This document shows positions 1 to 6,160 of a stretch of 6,160 nt of DNA, piece after piece. The notes below the pieces were generated by a model. That model did not search any database and was not told where the DNA came from. It saw nothing but the letters and a program-made list of their open reading frames with translations. This stretch comes from Peptococcaceae bacterium UBA2264 (GTDB lineage: Bacteria; Bacillota; Desulfitobacteriia; Desulfitobacteriales; Desulfitobacteriaceae): the NCBI GenBank assembly GCA_002347475.1, contig DDXI01000136.1, forward strand, positions 23,010 to 29,169, written 5' to 3'. Both the position numbers and the translations under genes were made by a program. Each line of letters opens with the position of its first letter. The first letter of the stretch is position 1.

Positions 1-924
1 CGTCACGTCCGTAAGAGAAAATTCAGCCGCTTCTTCCGCAAGGCGGACCAGAAAGAGGATCTGGAAGAGGAGATCTCCCAGCTCCTCCTTGAGGGCTTCG
101 GGACTGCCGCCCTTGACGGCATCGACCACTTCGTAGGCCTCTTCGAGCAGGTATCGTGCAAGATCATCCTTGCGCTGCTCCCGGTCCCAGGGACAGCCCT
201 GCGGTGAACGTAATCTGCGCATAATTTCCTGCAGGCGCAGCAGAGAGACTACCTCTTGCTGAGGCGGGACGACCACTGTACTCAAATGATCGAACTGCTG
301 GTGATCCAGTTCGTACAAGAGAACCTTCCGCAGGTTCTGCTCACCAGTTCCCAGCGCTTGAGCAACCATGACCTCTGCATCATCGGGATATATTTGCATA
401 AGATCAAGCTTGACATCAGAAGCAATCATTTTATTGTATACCTGGGGAATAATCAGCCATTCCCGGCCGCTGATACCCGCATTTTTCAACTCATCATAAT
501 TTTTGACCAGCAGCCCCTCAACAGGATCAAAAGGAACGACAGCAAAAAGTCCGTCCAGAAAACTGAGAGCCGGGTGAATAATAATCCGGTATTGCCGGGA
601 AAGTTGAGCGTAAATCAGAGCAGCGGTTTTCTCAGCCACCAAGGGATGGCCCGGTACAGCATAGACAATATCCGTGCCCAGAGCCAGTTCCTGCTCTAAA
701 CGGGCAACGATTTTGGCATAGACCTCCTCGAAAGAACCGGCAGAATGGTAATAGTAGTCGAAAGATTCCATGAGCAGGCCCTTCTCAGCCAGCTCCTGAA
801 CACAAGGATGCACCGATGTCCGCAGAAATATTTTTTGGGCCTTCTGCAGCAAGTTAAAATTTCCTATGGTCATCTGGTCCAATCCGCCCGGACCTAACCC
901 AATAATATGCAGACACGAAACCAA
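1..924 (-). CDS. mazG: MazG-family protein, tetrapyrrole methylase-MazG fusion (YabN type), 3' partial
   Basis: I see 308 uninterrupted codons, open at the left edge, so the C-terminus is missing; YabN-type proteins are about 480-490 residues. Residues 1-220 resemble a SAM-dependent tetrapyrrole (corrin/porphyrin) methylase: IIGLGPGG at 7-14, RTSVHP at 35-40, AVPGHPLVAE at 89-98, SFLD at 121-124. A MazG NTP pyrophosphohydrolase domain begins near 228: CPWD at 244-247, EEAYE at 261-265, EELGD at 280-284. In MazG enzymes these acidic residues bind Mg2+ and NTPs are hydrolysed to NMP and pyrophosphate; the methylase substrate of YabN-type proteins is unknown to me. A second MazG unit probably lies outside the window. 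I chose TTG at 924 because the G-rich Shine-Dalgarno stretch (931-939) is well spaced for it, and the protein then starts just before the glycine motif as in relatives. GTG at 933 is in frame but overlaps that ribosome binding site. The gene is separated from prsA by a terminator. Family confident; exact start moderate. Confidence 0.93.
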   Translation of the reverse strand, partial: MVSCLHIIGLGPGGLDQMTIGNFNLLQKAQKIFLRTSVHPCVQELAEKGLLMESFDYYYHSAGSFEEVYAKIVARLEQELALGTDIVYAVPGHPLVAEKTAALIYAQLSRQYRIIIHPALSFLDGLFAVVPFDPVEGLLVKNYDELKNAGISGREWLIIPQVYNKMIASDVKLDLMQIYPDDAEVMVAQALGTGEQNLRKVLLYELDHQQFDHLSTVVVPPQQEVVSLLRLQEIMRRLRSPQGCPWDREQRKDDLARYLLEEAYEVVDAVKGGSPEALKEELGDLLFQILFLVRLAEEAAEFSLTDVT

Positions 925-930
925 GAGTTC

Positions 931-939
931 CACCCCCCT
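931..939 (-). promoter_or_regulatory. Ribosome binding site deciding a TTG start for mazG
   Basis: The minus strand reads AGGGGGGTG, one change from the GGAGGTG core of a Shine-Dalgarno site. It ends 6 bases before the in-frame TTG at 924. The in-frame GTG at 933-931 lies inside the site itself, so that codon cannot easily be the start if this is the ribosome binding site. This is an inference from spacing. Confidence 0.55.
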
Positions 940-945
940 GCCTAA

Positions 946-951
946 ATCATA
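946..951 (-). promoter_or_regulatory. Possible weak -10 element upstream of mazG
   Basis: The minus strand has TATGAT, five of six matches to the sigma-A -10 consensus, in the only non-coding space between the prsA terminator and mazG. It would start transcription near 939, giving a leader of about 15 bases. At 17 bases upstream the -35 position reads only TGGATT (three of six), and a better-looking TTGCTG (973-978) is 21 bases away, which is too far. The element is therefore weak or coincidental; mazG could instead depend on read-through. Confidence 0.3.
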
Positions 952-987
952 AGTGATTGCCAGCTGAAAATCCAGCAAGTGCTCGAC

Positions 988-1030
988 TTAAAAGAAAACA
1001 TTTCAGACCTGCGGGCAGGTCTGAAATGTT
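988..1030 (-). terminator. Intrinsic terminator after the prsA-like gene
   Basis: On the minus strand a perfect 14-base inverted repeat (arms 1017-1030 and 997-1010) encloses the 6-base spacer 1011-1016; its end bases can pair, extending the stem to 15 pairs with a 4-base loop. The stem is followed at once by the T-rich run TTCTTTT. It lies 40 bases beyond the prsA stop codon, the expected place for a Rho-independent terminator. The plus-strand side of the stem is not followed by a T run, so it should act in the minus direction only. Confidence 0.9.
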
Positions 1031-1070
1031 CCTGGTAAATATCTTCTGTCATCTGATAATTAACTAATCG

Positions 1071-2045
1071 CTATTCGCTTGCTTCCGGTGTCTCTGTTGT
1101 TTCTGTTGTTTCCGGATTATAGCCAGCAGCATATTCCAGCTGGGCATTATTGCGCAGTTCATCATAATAACTTTGGAATTTCGTATCCCTGGCCTGATTT
1201 AAGGCATCCTGGGCTACTTTATCCTTGATTTCATCATAGTTAGGCACCACAGCCTGTTTATGCTCTACAACCAAAATAACATGGTAGCCATAATCTGTTT
1301 TGACCGGTTCAGCAGAATAAGTTCCCACAGCCTGGGCAAAGGCAGCTGTTTCAAATGCCGTTACCATTTGGCCTTTGCTGAAATAACCCAGATCTCCTCC
1401 AGAGTCCTTGGAACCTGGATCAGTTGATTTATCCTTGGCCAATTGGGCAAAATCGCCGCCGGCCTTTAACTCCGCGATAATCTGTCTGGCTTCTTCTTCG
1501 GTCTGCACTAGTATATGACTGGCTTTAACTTGTTCCTGCTGACCATATTGTTCCTGATTACTGTCAAAATAGGCTTTAATCTCACTGTCGCTTAAAGTGA
1601 GATCAGCAGTCTTATTCAGATAGAGAGCCAGGAAGTTCAGCAATTCGGCCTCTGTCATACCCTGTTGTTTGAGAATCTCCTGGAACTTTTCCTCGCTTCC
1701 GATATTATTCCTGATTTTTTCTTCCTCTGCTCTTACCAGAGCATCATCAGTTTTCAGTCCCAGTTTTTTGACATCCTGAGCAATGAGAGTGCTGTCAATC
1801 AGTCGTTCCACAATCTGGGTCTTCAGTTGAGCCAGGTTTTCCTTCCCCTCTTCTGTCGTAAAATCCAAACCCTGCTGTCCCAAAATCTGTTTGGAATCAT
1901 TAAGGCGGAGATTGTATTGTTCAAGACTGATAACCTCGCCATTAACTTTAGCTACCCATTCACCCTCCCCCGTGGAATTGCAGCCGGTAACAGCCAATAT
2001 TAATATGAACACAACCAATACTACTCCCGCCCGGAACTTTTTCAT
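1071..2045 (-). CDS. prsA: PrsA-like peptidyl-prolyl cis-trans isomerase lipoprotein (parvulin family)
   Basis: This encodes a 324-residue extracytoplasmic foldase that probably helps exported proteins fold at the outer face of the membrane. Residues 1-22 form a lipoprotein signal peptide: MKKFR, a hydrophobic stretch at 7-20, then lipobox V-T-G-C with Cys22 as the lipidated residue. Residues about 30-165 are a helical SurA/PrsA N-terminal chaperone region. A parvulin (PpiC-type rotamase) domain covers about 172-262, with ASHIL (His177), STDPGSKDSGGDLGYF (207-222) and GYHVI (His255), the conserved active-site histidines. The tail 311-324 is rich in Thr, Glu and Pro. The start is ATG at 2045, preceded by AAAGGGTG at 9-base spacing. 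An in-frame GTG at 2063 would add six residues ahead of the signal peptide but has no ribosome binding site. The gene has its own promoter and terminator, so it is probably monocistronic. The family is secure; equivalence to Bacillus PrsA rather than another paralogue is inferred. Confidence 0.93.
   Translation of the reverse strand: MKKFRAGVVLVVFILILAVTGCNSTGEGEWVAKVNGEVISLEQYNLRLNDSKQILGQQGLDFTTEEGKENLAQLKTQIVERLIDSTLIAQDVKKLGLKTDDALVRAEEEKIRNNIGSEEKFQEILKQQGMTEAELLNFLALYLNKTADLTLSDSEIKAYFDSNQEQYGQQEQVKASHILVQTEEEARQIIAELKAGGDFAQLAKDKSTDPGSKDSGGDLGYFSKGQMVTAFETAAFAQAVGTYSAEPVKTDYGYHVILVVEHKQAVVPNYDEIKDKVAQDALNQARDTKFQSYYDELRNNAQLEYAAGYNPETTETTETPEASE
1093..1110. repeat. Two tandem 9-base units in the prsA C-terminal tail
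   Basis: The plus strand has tctgttgtt twice in direct succession, encoding Glu-Thr-Thr repeats in the acidic tail of the PrsA-like protein. Short in-frame units of this kind can vary in copy number without breaking the frame. The tail lies outside the catalytic domain, so variation there would probably be tolerated. Confidence 0.6.
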
Positions 2046-2052
2046 TAAGCCA

Positions 2053-2060
2053 CACCCTTT
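2053..2060 (-). promoter_or_regulatory. Ribosome binding site of the prsA-like gene
   Basis: The minus strand reads AAAGGGTG; its AAGGG core is 9 bases before ATG at 2045. It lies downstream of the alternative in-frame GTG at 2063, so it supports the ATG as the real start. Confidence 0.65.
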
Positions 2061-2075
2061 CACTTCATTGAGGTC

Positions 2076-2104
2076 ATTATATCAGGGAGTTAACTGGCAG
2101 GCAA
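2076..2104 (-). promoter_or_regulatory. Strong sigma-A type promoter with extended -10, driving prsA, overlapping the end of mfd
   Basis: On the minus strand TTGCCT (2099-2104, four of six matches to TTGACA) is followed after exactly 17 bases by a perfect TATAAT (2076-2081). The TG of an extended -10 element (TGATATAAT) is present and is formed by the mfd stop codon TGA (2082-2084). The -35 box lies in the last codons of mfd. Transcription should start near 2069, giving a leader of about 24 bases that contains the ribosome binding site at 2053-2060 and excludes a useful GTG start at 2063. Confidence 0.8.
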
Positions 2105-5100
2105 TCCCACAAAAAGCCTTCAACACTCCACTGACCGCCAGCAGAATTTCTGCTTGTCCGCTCAGGCGCAGGCGTATATGGCAGGTTAAATTACCGCCGG
2201 CTGTGGTGCCAAAGGAGAGTGGTGCCGGACTGGCTGCGGCCATAGCTATCAGCTGTTCTCCATCCAAACCCGGATCAGCAGCAAAACTGATATTGACATT
2301 GTGTTTCACTTGCTGTATCTGTTCGATTTTAAGGGCAGCGGCTAACCATTTAATGCGGATAATCTGCAAAAGATTTTCAACTTCCGCTGGCGGAGTGCCA
2401 AAGCGGTCTATCAGCTCATCCAGCATTTCCCCTAAAGCATCCTCGTCGCTGATCATAGCCAGCCGTTGGTAGAGCGAGCTTTTGGTTTGCTGCTCAGGTA
2501 TATAGCTGTCAGGCAATAAGGCATCAACCTGCAGTTCGATGGAGGGTTCAACCGTCACTTCAATACTTTCGCCGCGTAATTCCCGGACTGCCTCCTGAAG
2601 CATTTGACAATACAAATCAAAACCAATAGCTGCCAGCTGTCCGTGTTGCTGGGCGCCGATAATATTTCCCGCTCCCCGAATTTCCAAGTCACGCAAGGCA
2701 ATCTTGAATCCTGAGCCAAATTCCGTAAAATCCCTGATGGCACTCAGGCGCTTTTCAGCAAGTTCGCTTAAGATCTTGCGGGGCTTATACAGGAAGTAGG
2801 CAAATGCTTTACGATTGGAACGTCCCACTCTTCCCCTTAACTGATAAAGCTGAGCCAGTCCCAGGCGATCGGCTTCATCTAAAATAAGGGTATTGACATT
2901 GGGCATATCCAGGCCGGTTTCAATAATCGTAGTGCAAACCAGGATATCTTTCTCCTTCTCCAAAAAAGCCAGCATCTCTTTTTCCAAAAGGACTTCACTC
3001 ATTTGCCCGTGGGCAATTCCGCAGCTGGCCTCCGGCACAAGCTGGTTCAGGAAATGAACAACCTGCTCCATATCCTCAACCCGGTTATGAACATAGAAAA
3101 CCTGCCCGCCCCGCTGTATCTCCCGCCTCAGGGCATCCCGGACCAGGTCAGGCCGGAATTCCATAACATAGGTCTGCACGGGATAGCGATCCTCCGGAGG
3201 CGTCTCAATAATACTCATGTCTCTTACTCCGATCAAAGACATATGCAGGGTCCGCGGGATAGGTGTTGCTGTTAAAGTTAAAACATCAACAGTGGTTTTG
3301 AGTTCCTTGAGTTTTTCCTTATGGGCTACCCCAAAACGCTGTTCTTCATCAATAATCAACAGTCCCAGGTCTTTAAATTTGAGGCCCTCAGCTAAAAGCC
3401 GGTGTGTCCCGATCACAATATCCACACTTCCCGCCTTAAGCCCGGCAATTATAGCCTTCTGCTCCCTGGCTGAGCGAAAGCGGCTCAACATTTCAAGGCC
3501 TACTGGATAGCTGCTGAATCTTTCGCGAAAGGTATTGAAATGCTGCTGGGCCAGGATGGTTGTGGGAACTAAAACAGCAACCTGTTTGCTGTCCAGCACC
3601 GCCTTGCAGGCAGCCCGCAGTGCTACTTCAGTTTTACCATAACCGACATCCCCACATAACAACCGGTCCATGGGACGGGGACGCATCATATCTTGCTTGA
3701 CTTCGGCAATGCATTGCCGCTGATCCGGAGTTTCTTCATAGGGAAACTTTTCTTCAAATTCGGTCTGCCAGACATTGTCTGCTGAAAAGGCAAAACCGGT
3801 GCTGGCTTCCCGCTTAGCATAGAGGCCAACCAGGTCGATAGCCATTTCTTTAATAGCATTTTTGGCTTTACTCTTGACTTTTTGCCACTCACTGCCGCCC
3901 AGCTTGTATAGTTTAGGCAGGGCATCAGCCTCAGCGCCCAGATATTTCCGCAGCAGATGAAGCTGGTCAACGGGCACATAAAGCCGGTCCGTACCGGCAT
4001 AATGGAGAGCAAAATAATCCTTATCGACTCCGCTGACCGATATTTTTTCGATTCCGTTGAAACGGCCAATCCCTTGATGGACATGAACAACAAAATCTCC
4101 CGGGCGGAGATCGGAAAATTGCAGGCGCGGCAAAGCCTGTTCCCGGGAGGGAGCCCGGCGGGCAGGCGCTTTGCGTTCCCGTTTGTAGATCTCGGTTTCA
4201 GTAAGTATGATGATCCTGGACAGAGAAAGTTCAAATCCCTGTTCTAAAGAACAGGCATAGACCAAGACCTGTCCCCGGCTAATTTCTGCAGTCAGGGAAG
4301 CAGGCTGCGCCGACACTCCCCGGTCTTTAAGTCCTTGAATGAGACGCAGGGCATGTTCCTCATCCCCGGCAAAAAGAGCTACCACATTCCCGGCTGCTTG
4401 CCAATGTTCTATCTCTTCGGCCAACAAACCTGTCTTACCGGTAAAACCGGTCAGGGAGCGGGCAGTCTGGTTAAAAACCTGCGGATTTGTCAGCCCCGGA
4501 GCCTGCCGCAACAAGGTTGAGAACCCCAGCAAGAGCTGCTCTTGCCCATATTTCAGGATATGGTCATAGGTAATAAACTGCTCGGCCGGGTTTACAAAAG
4601 CTTCCCCTCGTTCCAGTTGCTGGGTGAATTCTTCCATTCTTTCTTTTTCCTGAAAATCCAGCTGTTCTTGCAGACGCAAAGGCTCATCCAGAATTACCAG
4701 ACGCTGCGGGGATAGATAAGAAAAAAAATCCTCAAAATCAGCCTGGACCAAACCCAGGAAGGAGTAAATATTTTCATCCAGAATACCCTGCTGCAACCGG
4801 GCCTGCAAGTTTTCTGTCTTTTCGTCCAAACGACGGGCTTCCGCCTTACGCCCGGAGCGCTGCAGTCGGCTTATTGCTTTACGGCTTTGGGAACGAAGCT
4901 CCCCGCCTAACTGCTGCAGTTGTTCAGCGGTCAACACATACTCCAGAACAGGCACGATCAGAACTTCCTCCAGGACTATCACTGATTTCTGAGTTTCCAG
5001 GTCAAAAAGGCGGATAGAATCAATTTCCTCATCGAAAAACTCCAGGCGGACCGGCTCACTCTCCAGAGGAGCGATATCCAGAATCCCTCCCCGCAAAGCA

Positions 5101-5627
5101 AACTGTCCTTTTCCTTCCACCGACTGCACCCGCTCGTATCCCATCGTGATCAGATTCCTGAGGATCTCCTCTACCGCGTAAGAAAAACCAACTCTAAACT
5201 CCAGACAATGCTGCCGCCAACCCGCCGGGGAAAACAAGCGTCTTTCTACAGCCAGAACCGAAGCAACCACTGTACAGGAATTATCCTGTATTAAACTCTT
5301 CAGGACCCTAATACGCTCAGCTGTGGTTTCTTTACTCCTGCCCAAAACTTCAAAAGGCAGCCATTCTGTAGTTGGAAAGAGCATAATTTTTTCTTCAGGC
5401 AGCCAGGTCAGAAGATCATTAGTCCATTTTTGGGCCTGTTCTTCCGAGTAGGTCAGAATCAGAGCAGGTTTCTGCTCACGCCGCAATAATTGAGCTGTGA
5501 AAGCAGCTTTTTGGCTCCCTGTCAAATTATAAATCATAGGCGGCCTCTGCTCTTCTTTCAGGCTTTTCTGAACCGCCCCAATCTCGAAGCCTGCACTTAA
5601 ATAATCATGTATCGAATTAAGCTCCAA
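2082..5627 (-). CDS. mfd: Transcription-repair coupling factor Mfd
   Basis: Mfd is an ATP-dependent DNA translocase that removes RNA polymerase stalled at DNA lesions and recruits UvrA for nucleotide excision repair. The 1181-residue product matches the usual length (about 1150-1180). Residues about 1-330 are the UvrB-like module; the old Walker A site reads LTGSQKA (35-41), degenerate as in other Mfd proteins. The RNA polymerase-interacting domain (CarD-like) runs about 506-564, starting DLRPGDFVVHVHQGIGRF and ending near LYVPVDQLHLL. The helicase motor shows Walker A GDVGYGKT (659-666), DEEQ (760-763), TATPIPRT (786-793) and QLRGRVGR (929-936), followed by the TRG region and the C-terminal D7 domain. 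I chose TTG at 5627: AAAGGA lies 9 bases upstream and the protein then begins MELNSIHDYL, like relatives. ATG at 5696 would add 23 unrelated residues encoded by a hairpin. It lies 84 bases after pth and is probably cotranscribed with it. All motor motifs are intact. Confidence 0.97.
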   Translation of the reverse strand: MELNSIHDYLSAGFEIGAVQKSLKEEQRPPMIYNLTGSQKAAFTAQLLRREQKPALILTYSEEQAQKWTNDLLTWLPEEKIMLFPTTEWLPFEVLGRSKETTAERIRVLKSLIQDNSCTVVASVLAVERRLFSPAGWRQHCLEFRVGFSYAVEEILRNLITMGYERVQSVEGKGQFALRGGILDIAPLESEPVRLEFFDEEIDSIRLFDLETQKSVIVLEEVLIVPVLEYVLTAEQLQQLGGELRSQSRKAISRLQRSGRKAEARRLDEKTENLQARLQQGILDENIYSFLGLVQADFEDFFSYLSPQRLVILDEPLRLQEQLDFQEKERMEEFTQQLERGEAFVNPAEQFITYDHILKYGQEQLLLGFSTLLRQAPGLTNPQVFNQTARSLTGFTGKTGLLAEEIEHWQAAGNVVALFAGDEEHALRLIQGLKDRGVSAQPASLTAEISRGQVLVYACSLEQGFELSLSRIIILTETEIYKRERKAPARRAPSREQALPRLQFSDLRPGDFVVHVHQGIGRFNGIEKISVSGVDKDYFALHYAGTDRLYVPVDQLHLLRKYLGAEADALPKLYKLGGSEWQKVKSKAKNAIKEMAIDLVGLYAKREASTGFAFSADNVWQTEFEEKFPYEETPDQRQCIAEVKQDMMRPRPMDRLLCGDVGYGKTEVALRAACKAVLDSKQVAVLVPTTILAQQHFNTFRERFSSYPVGLEMLSRFRSAREQKAIIAGLKAGSVDIVIGTHRLLAEGLKFKDLGLLIIDEEQRFGVAHKEKLKELKTTVDVLTLTATPIPRTLHMSLIGVRDMSIIETPPEDRYPVQTYVMEFRPDLVRDALRREIQRGGQVFYVHNRVEDMEQVVHFLNQLVPEASCGIAHGQMSEVLLEKEMLAFLEKEKDILVCTTIIETGLDMPNVNTLILDEADRLGLAQLYQLRGRVGRSNRKAFAYFLYKPRKILSELAEKRLSAIRDFTEFGSGFKIALRDLEIRGAGNIIGAQQHGQLAAIGFDLYCQMLQEAVRELRGESIEVTVEPSIELQVDALLPDSYIPEQQTKSSLYQRLAMISDEDALGEMLDELIDRFGTPPAEVENLLQIIRIKWLAAALKIEQIQQVKHNVNISFAADPGLDGEQLIAMAAASPAPLSFGTTAGGNLTCHIRLRLSGQAEILLAVSGVLKAFCGIACQLTP

Positions 5628-5636
5628 AACCGGCCA

Positions 5637-5642
5637 TCCTTT
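5637..5642 (-). promoter_or_regulatory. Ribosome binding site supporting the TTG start of mfd
   Basis: The minus strand reads AAAGGA, 9 bases before TTG at 5627. The alternative ATG at 5696 has only AAAGAG at an 11-base distance, next to the pth stop codon. Spacing and agreement with the usual Mfd N-terminus favour the TTG. Confidence 0.55.
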
Positions 5643-5650
5643 CCAGTACA

Positions 5651-5690
5651 GAAAAATAATGAACGTCCCCGGAGGACCCCCATCATTTTC
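5651..5690. repeat. Imperfect hairpin / inverted repeat between pth and mfd
   Basis: Outer arms GAAAAATAATG (5651-5661) and CATCATTTTC (5681-5690) are complementary apart from one bulged base and one A-C/G-U position. An inner stem GTCC/GGAC (5665-5668 and 5674-5677) closes a 5-base loop. On the minus-strand RNA two further G-U pairs link the inner and outer stems, so it can fold almost continuously. It fills much of the 84-base gap between pth and mfd. The core GGGGACGTTC and the A/T-rich outer arms suggest a small dispersed palindromic element, but only one copy is visible, so this is unproven. It could also act as an mRNA processing or attenuation element. Confidence 0.5.
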
Positions 5691-5711
5691 GCTCATTTTG
5701 GCACTCGCTCT

Positions 5712-6160
5712 TTATCTGTTATACAGATTCATAGCCTTTGCCGAGTCACCGCCAAGCCAAAGCAACACCGCTTTTTGTACTCGCTCCAGCACCTCATCCA
5801 AAACCGTCAGTTCAGTGTCCAAAAAAGGAGCCAGGACATAGTCTGCTGTATCCCACTGCTCAGGAGGTCTGCTGACCCCAATCTTGAAACGCCAGAAATC
5901 TTCTGTACCTAATTCACTCATGATTGAACGCAGGCCGTTATGACCGCCGGCGCCCCCGCGCTGACGCAAGCGTATTTTTCCCAGCGGCAAATCTATATCG
6001 TCATGCAGTACCAGAATATCCTCGGCAGCCGGTTTATAAAAAGCAACAAGTCCTTTAACCGAACGGCCGCTCAAGTTCATAAAAGTCTGAGGTTTTAAGA
6101 AAAGCACCTTTTCCCCTGCTATCTGACCTTCTGCCATCAGACCCTGATATTTGGCCTTAA
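5712..6160 (-). CDS. pth: Peptidyl-tRNA hydrolase, 5' partial
   Basis: Pth cleaves the ester bond of peptidyl-tRNAs that drop off ribosomes, releasing free tRNA in the cytoplasm; it is essential in most bacteria. The visible 148 residues begin in frame at KAKYQGLMAEG and run to the TAA at 5712. About 50 N-terminal residues, including the family's first catalytic Asn and His, lie beyond the right edge. Visible signatures are KPQTFMNLSG (substrate-binding Asn at 6075-6077), LHDDIDLPLGK (catalytic Asp at 6000-6002) and GGAGGHNGLRSI (Asn at 5937-5939), followed by the usual FKIGVSRPP and the C-terminal AMNLYNR. The Met at 6137 is internal, since the frame is open upstream and continues to match the family. 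The gene precedes mfd as in many Firmicutes, though the small fin (yabK) gene found between them in Bacillus is absent. Identification is secure. Confidence 0.96.
   Translation of the reverse strand, partial: KAKYQGLMAEGQIAGEKVLFLKPQTFMNLSGRSVKGLVAFYKPAAEDILVLHDDIDLPLGKIRLRQRGGAGGHNGLRSIMSELGTEDFWRFKIGVSRPPEQWDTADYVLAPFLDTELTVLDEVLERVQKAVLLWLGGDSAKAMNLYNR

Noticed and set aside
256..699. 147-codon plus-strand reading frame
   Set aside because: It lies antisense to the well supported mazG gene, resembles no family I recognise, and shows no ribosome binding site.
2046..2063. GTG at 2063 as the start of the prsA-like gene
   Set aside because: It would lie only about 6 bases from the predicted transcript start, has no ribosome binding site, and adds residues in front of an already typical lipoprotein signal peptide.
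1891..2472. 193-codon plus-strand frame spanning the mfd-prsA junction
   Set aside because: It is antisense to two clear genes and to the prsA promoter, and its translation is low-complexity Ser/Ala/Pro/Arg-rich as expected for an antisense shadow.
3686..4234. 182-codon minus-strand frame inside mfd
   Set aside because: It is an out-of-frame shadow of the Mfd interaction and motor domains; the Mfd frame carries intact family motifs through the same bases.
5651..5690. Hairpin read as an intrinsic terminator of pth
   Set aside because: The GC-rich inner stem has only four pairs, the outer stem is A/T-rich with a bulge, and the T run falls inside the 3' arm rather than after a strong stem.
5628..5696. 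ATG at 5696 as the start of mfd, giving 1204 residues
   Set aside because: The extra 23 residues are encoded by the hairpin region and look unlike Mfd N-termini; the TTG at 5627 has a better placed AAAGGA. The longer start cannot be excluded from sequence alone.
5714..5728. Perfect 6-base inverted repeat atctgt-tat-acagat at the end of pth
   Set aside because: It lies within the last pth codons and stop, the arms are short, and its CTGT-N3-ACAG spacing does not fit a LexA-type operator; chance is the simplest explanation.

Overview
The window is an ordinary bacterial housekeeping segment from a Gram-positive of the Firmicutes, most likely an anaerobic clostridial/Peptococcaceae-type organism. 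This is inferred from four things: the pth-mfd-...-mazG order typical of Firmicutes, a PrsA-type foldase lipoprotein, Mfd of Bacillus/Clostridia length, and the YabN-type fusion of a tetrapyrrole methylase to MazG. Base composition is moderate, near 45-50% GC by eye. All four genes lie on the minus strand, so the transcriptional order runs from the right end of the window to the left.

Layout in transcription order. (1) pth, peptidyl-tRNA hydrolase, enters from the right edge without its N-terminus and stops at 5712. (2) An 84-base gap holds an imperfect 40-base hairpin (5651-5690) and the likely ribosome binding site of mfd. (3) mfd, transcription-repair coupling factor, is complete; I place its start at a TTG (5627) rather than the longer ATG start (5696), giving 1181 residues. 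(4) A strong extended -10 promoter overlaps the mfd stop codon and drives a PrsA-like parvulin lipoprotein gene (2045-1071). (5) A clear intrinsic terminator (988-1030) follows that gene. (6) A short leader with a possible weak promoter precedes mazG (YabN type), whose 3' part runs off the left edge.

The genes do not form one pathway. Pth recycles peptidyl-tRNA, Mfd clears RNA polymerase stalled at DNA lesions and recruits UvrA, the PrsA-like protein folds exported proteins outside the membrane, and MazG hydrolyses nucleoside triphosphates. The shared theme is housekeeping and damage clean-up, and the order is a conserved Firmicutes neighbourhood. Compared with the Bacillus subtilis order (pth, fin, mfd, spoVT, yabM, yabN), fin, spoVT and yabM are absent here and a prsA-like gene with its own promoter and terminator sits between mfd and mazG. 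I see no mobile element gene, RNA gene, CRISPR array or evident novel system. The most interesting parts are the regulatory punctuation around prsA and the hairpin between pth and mfd.
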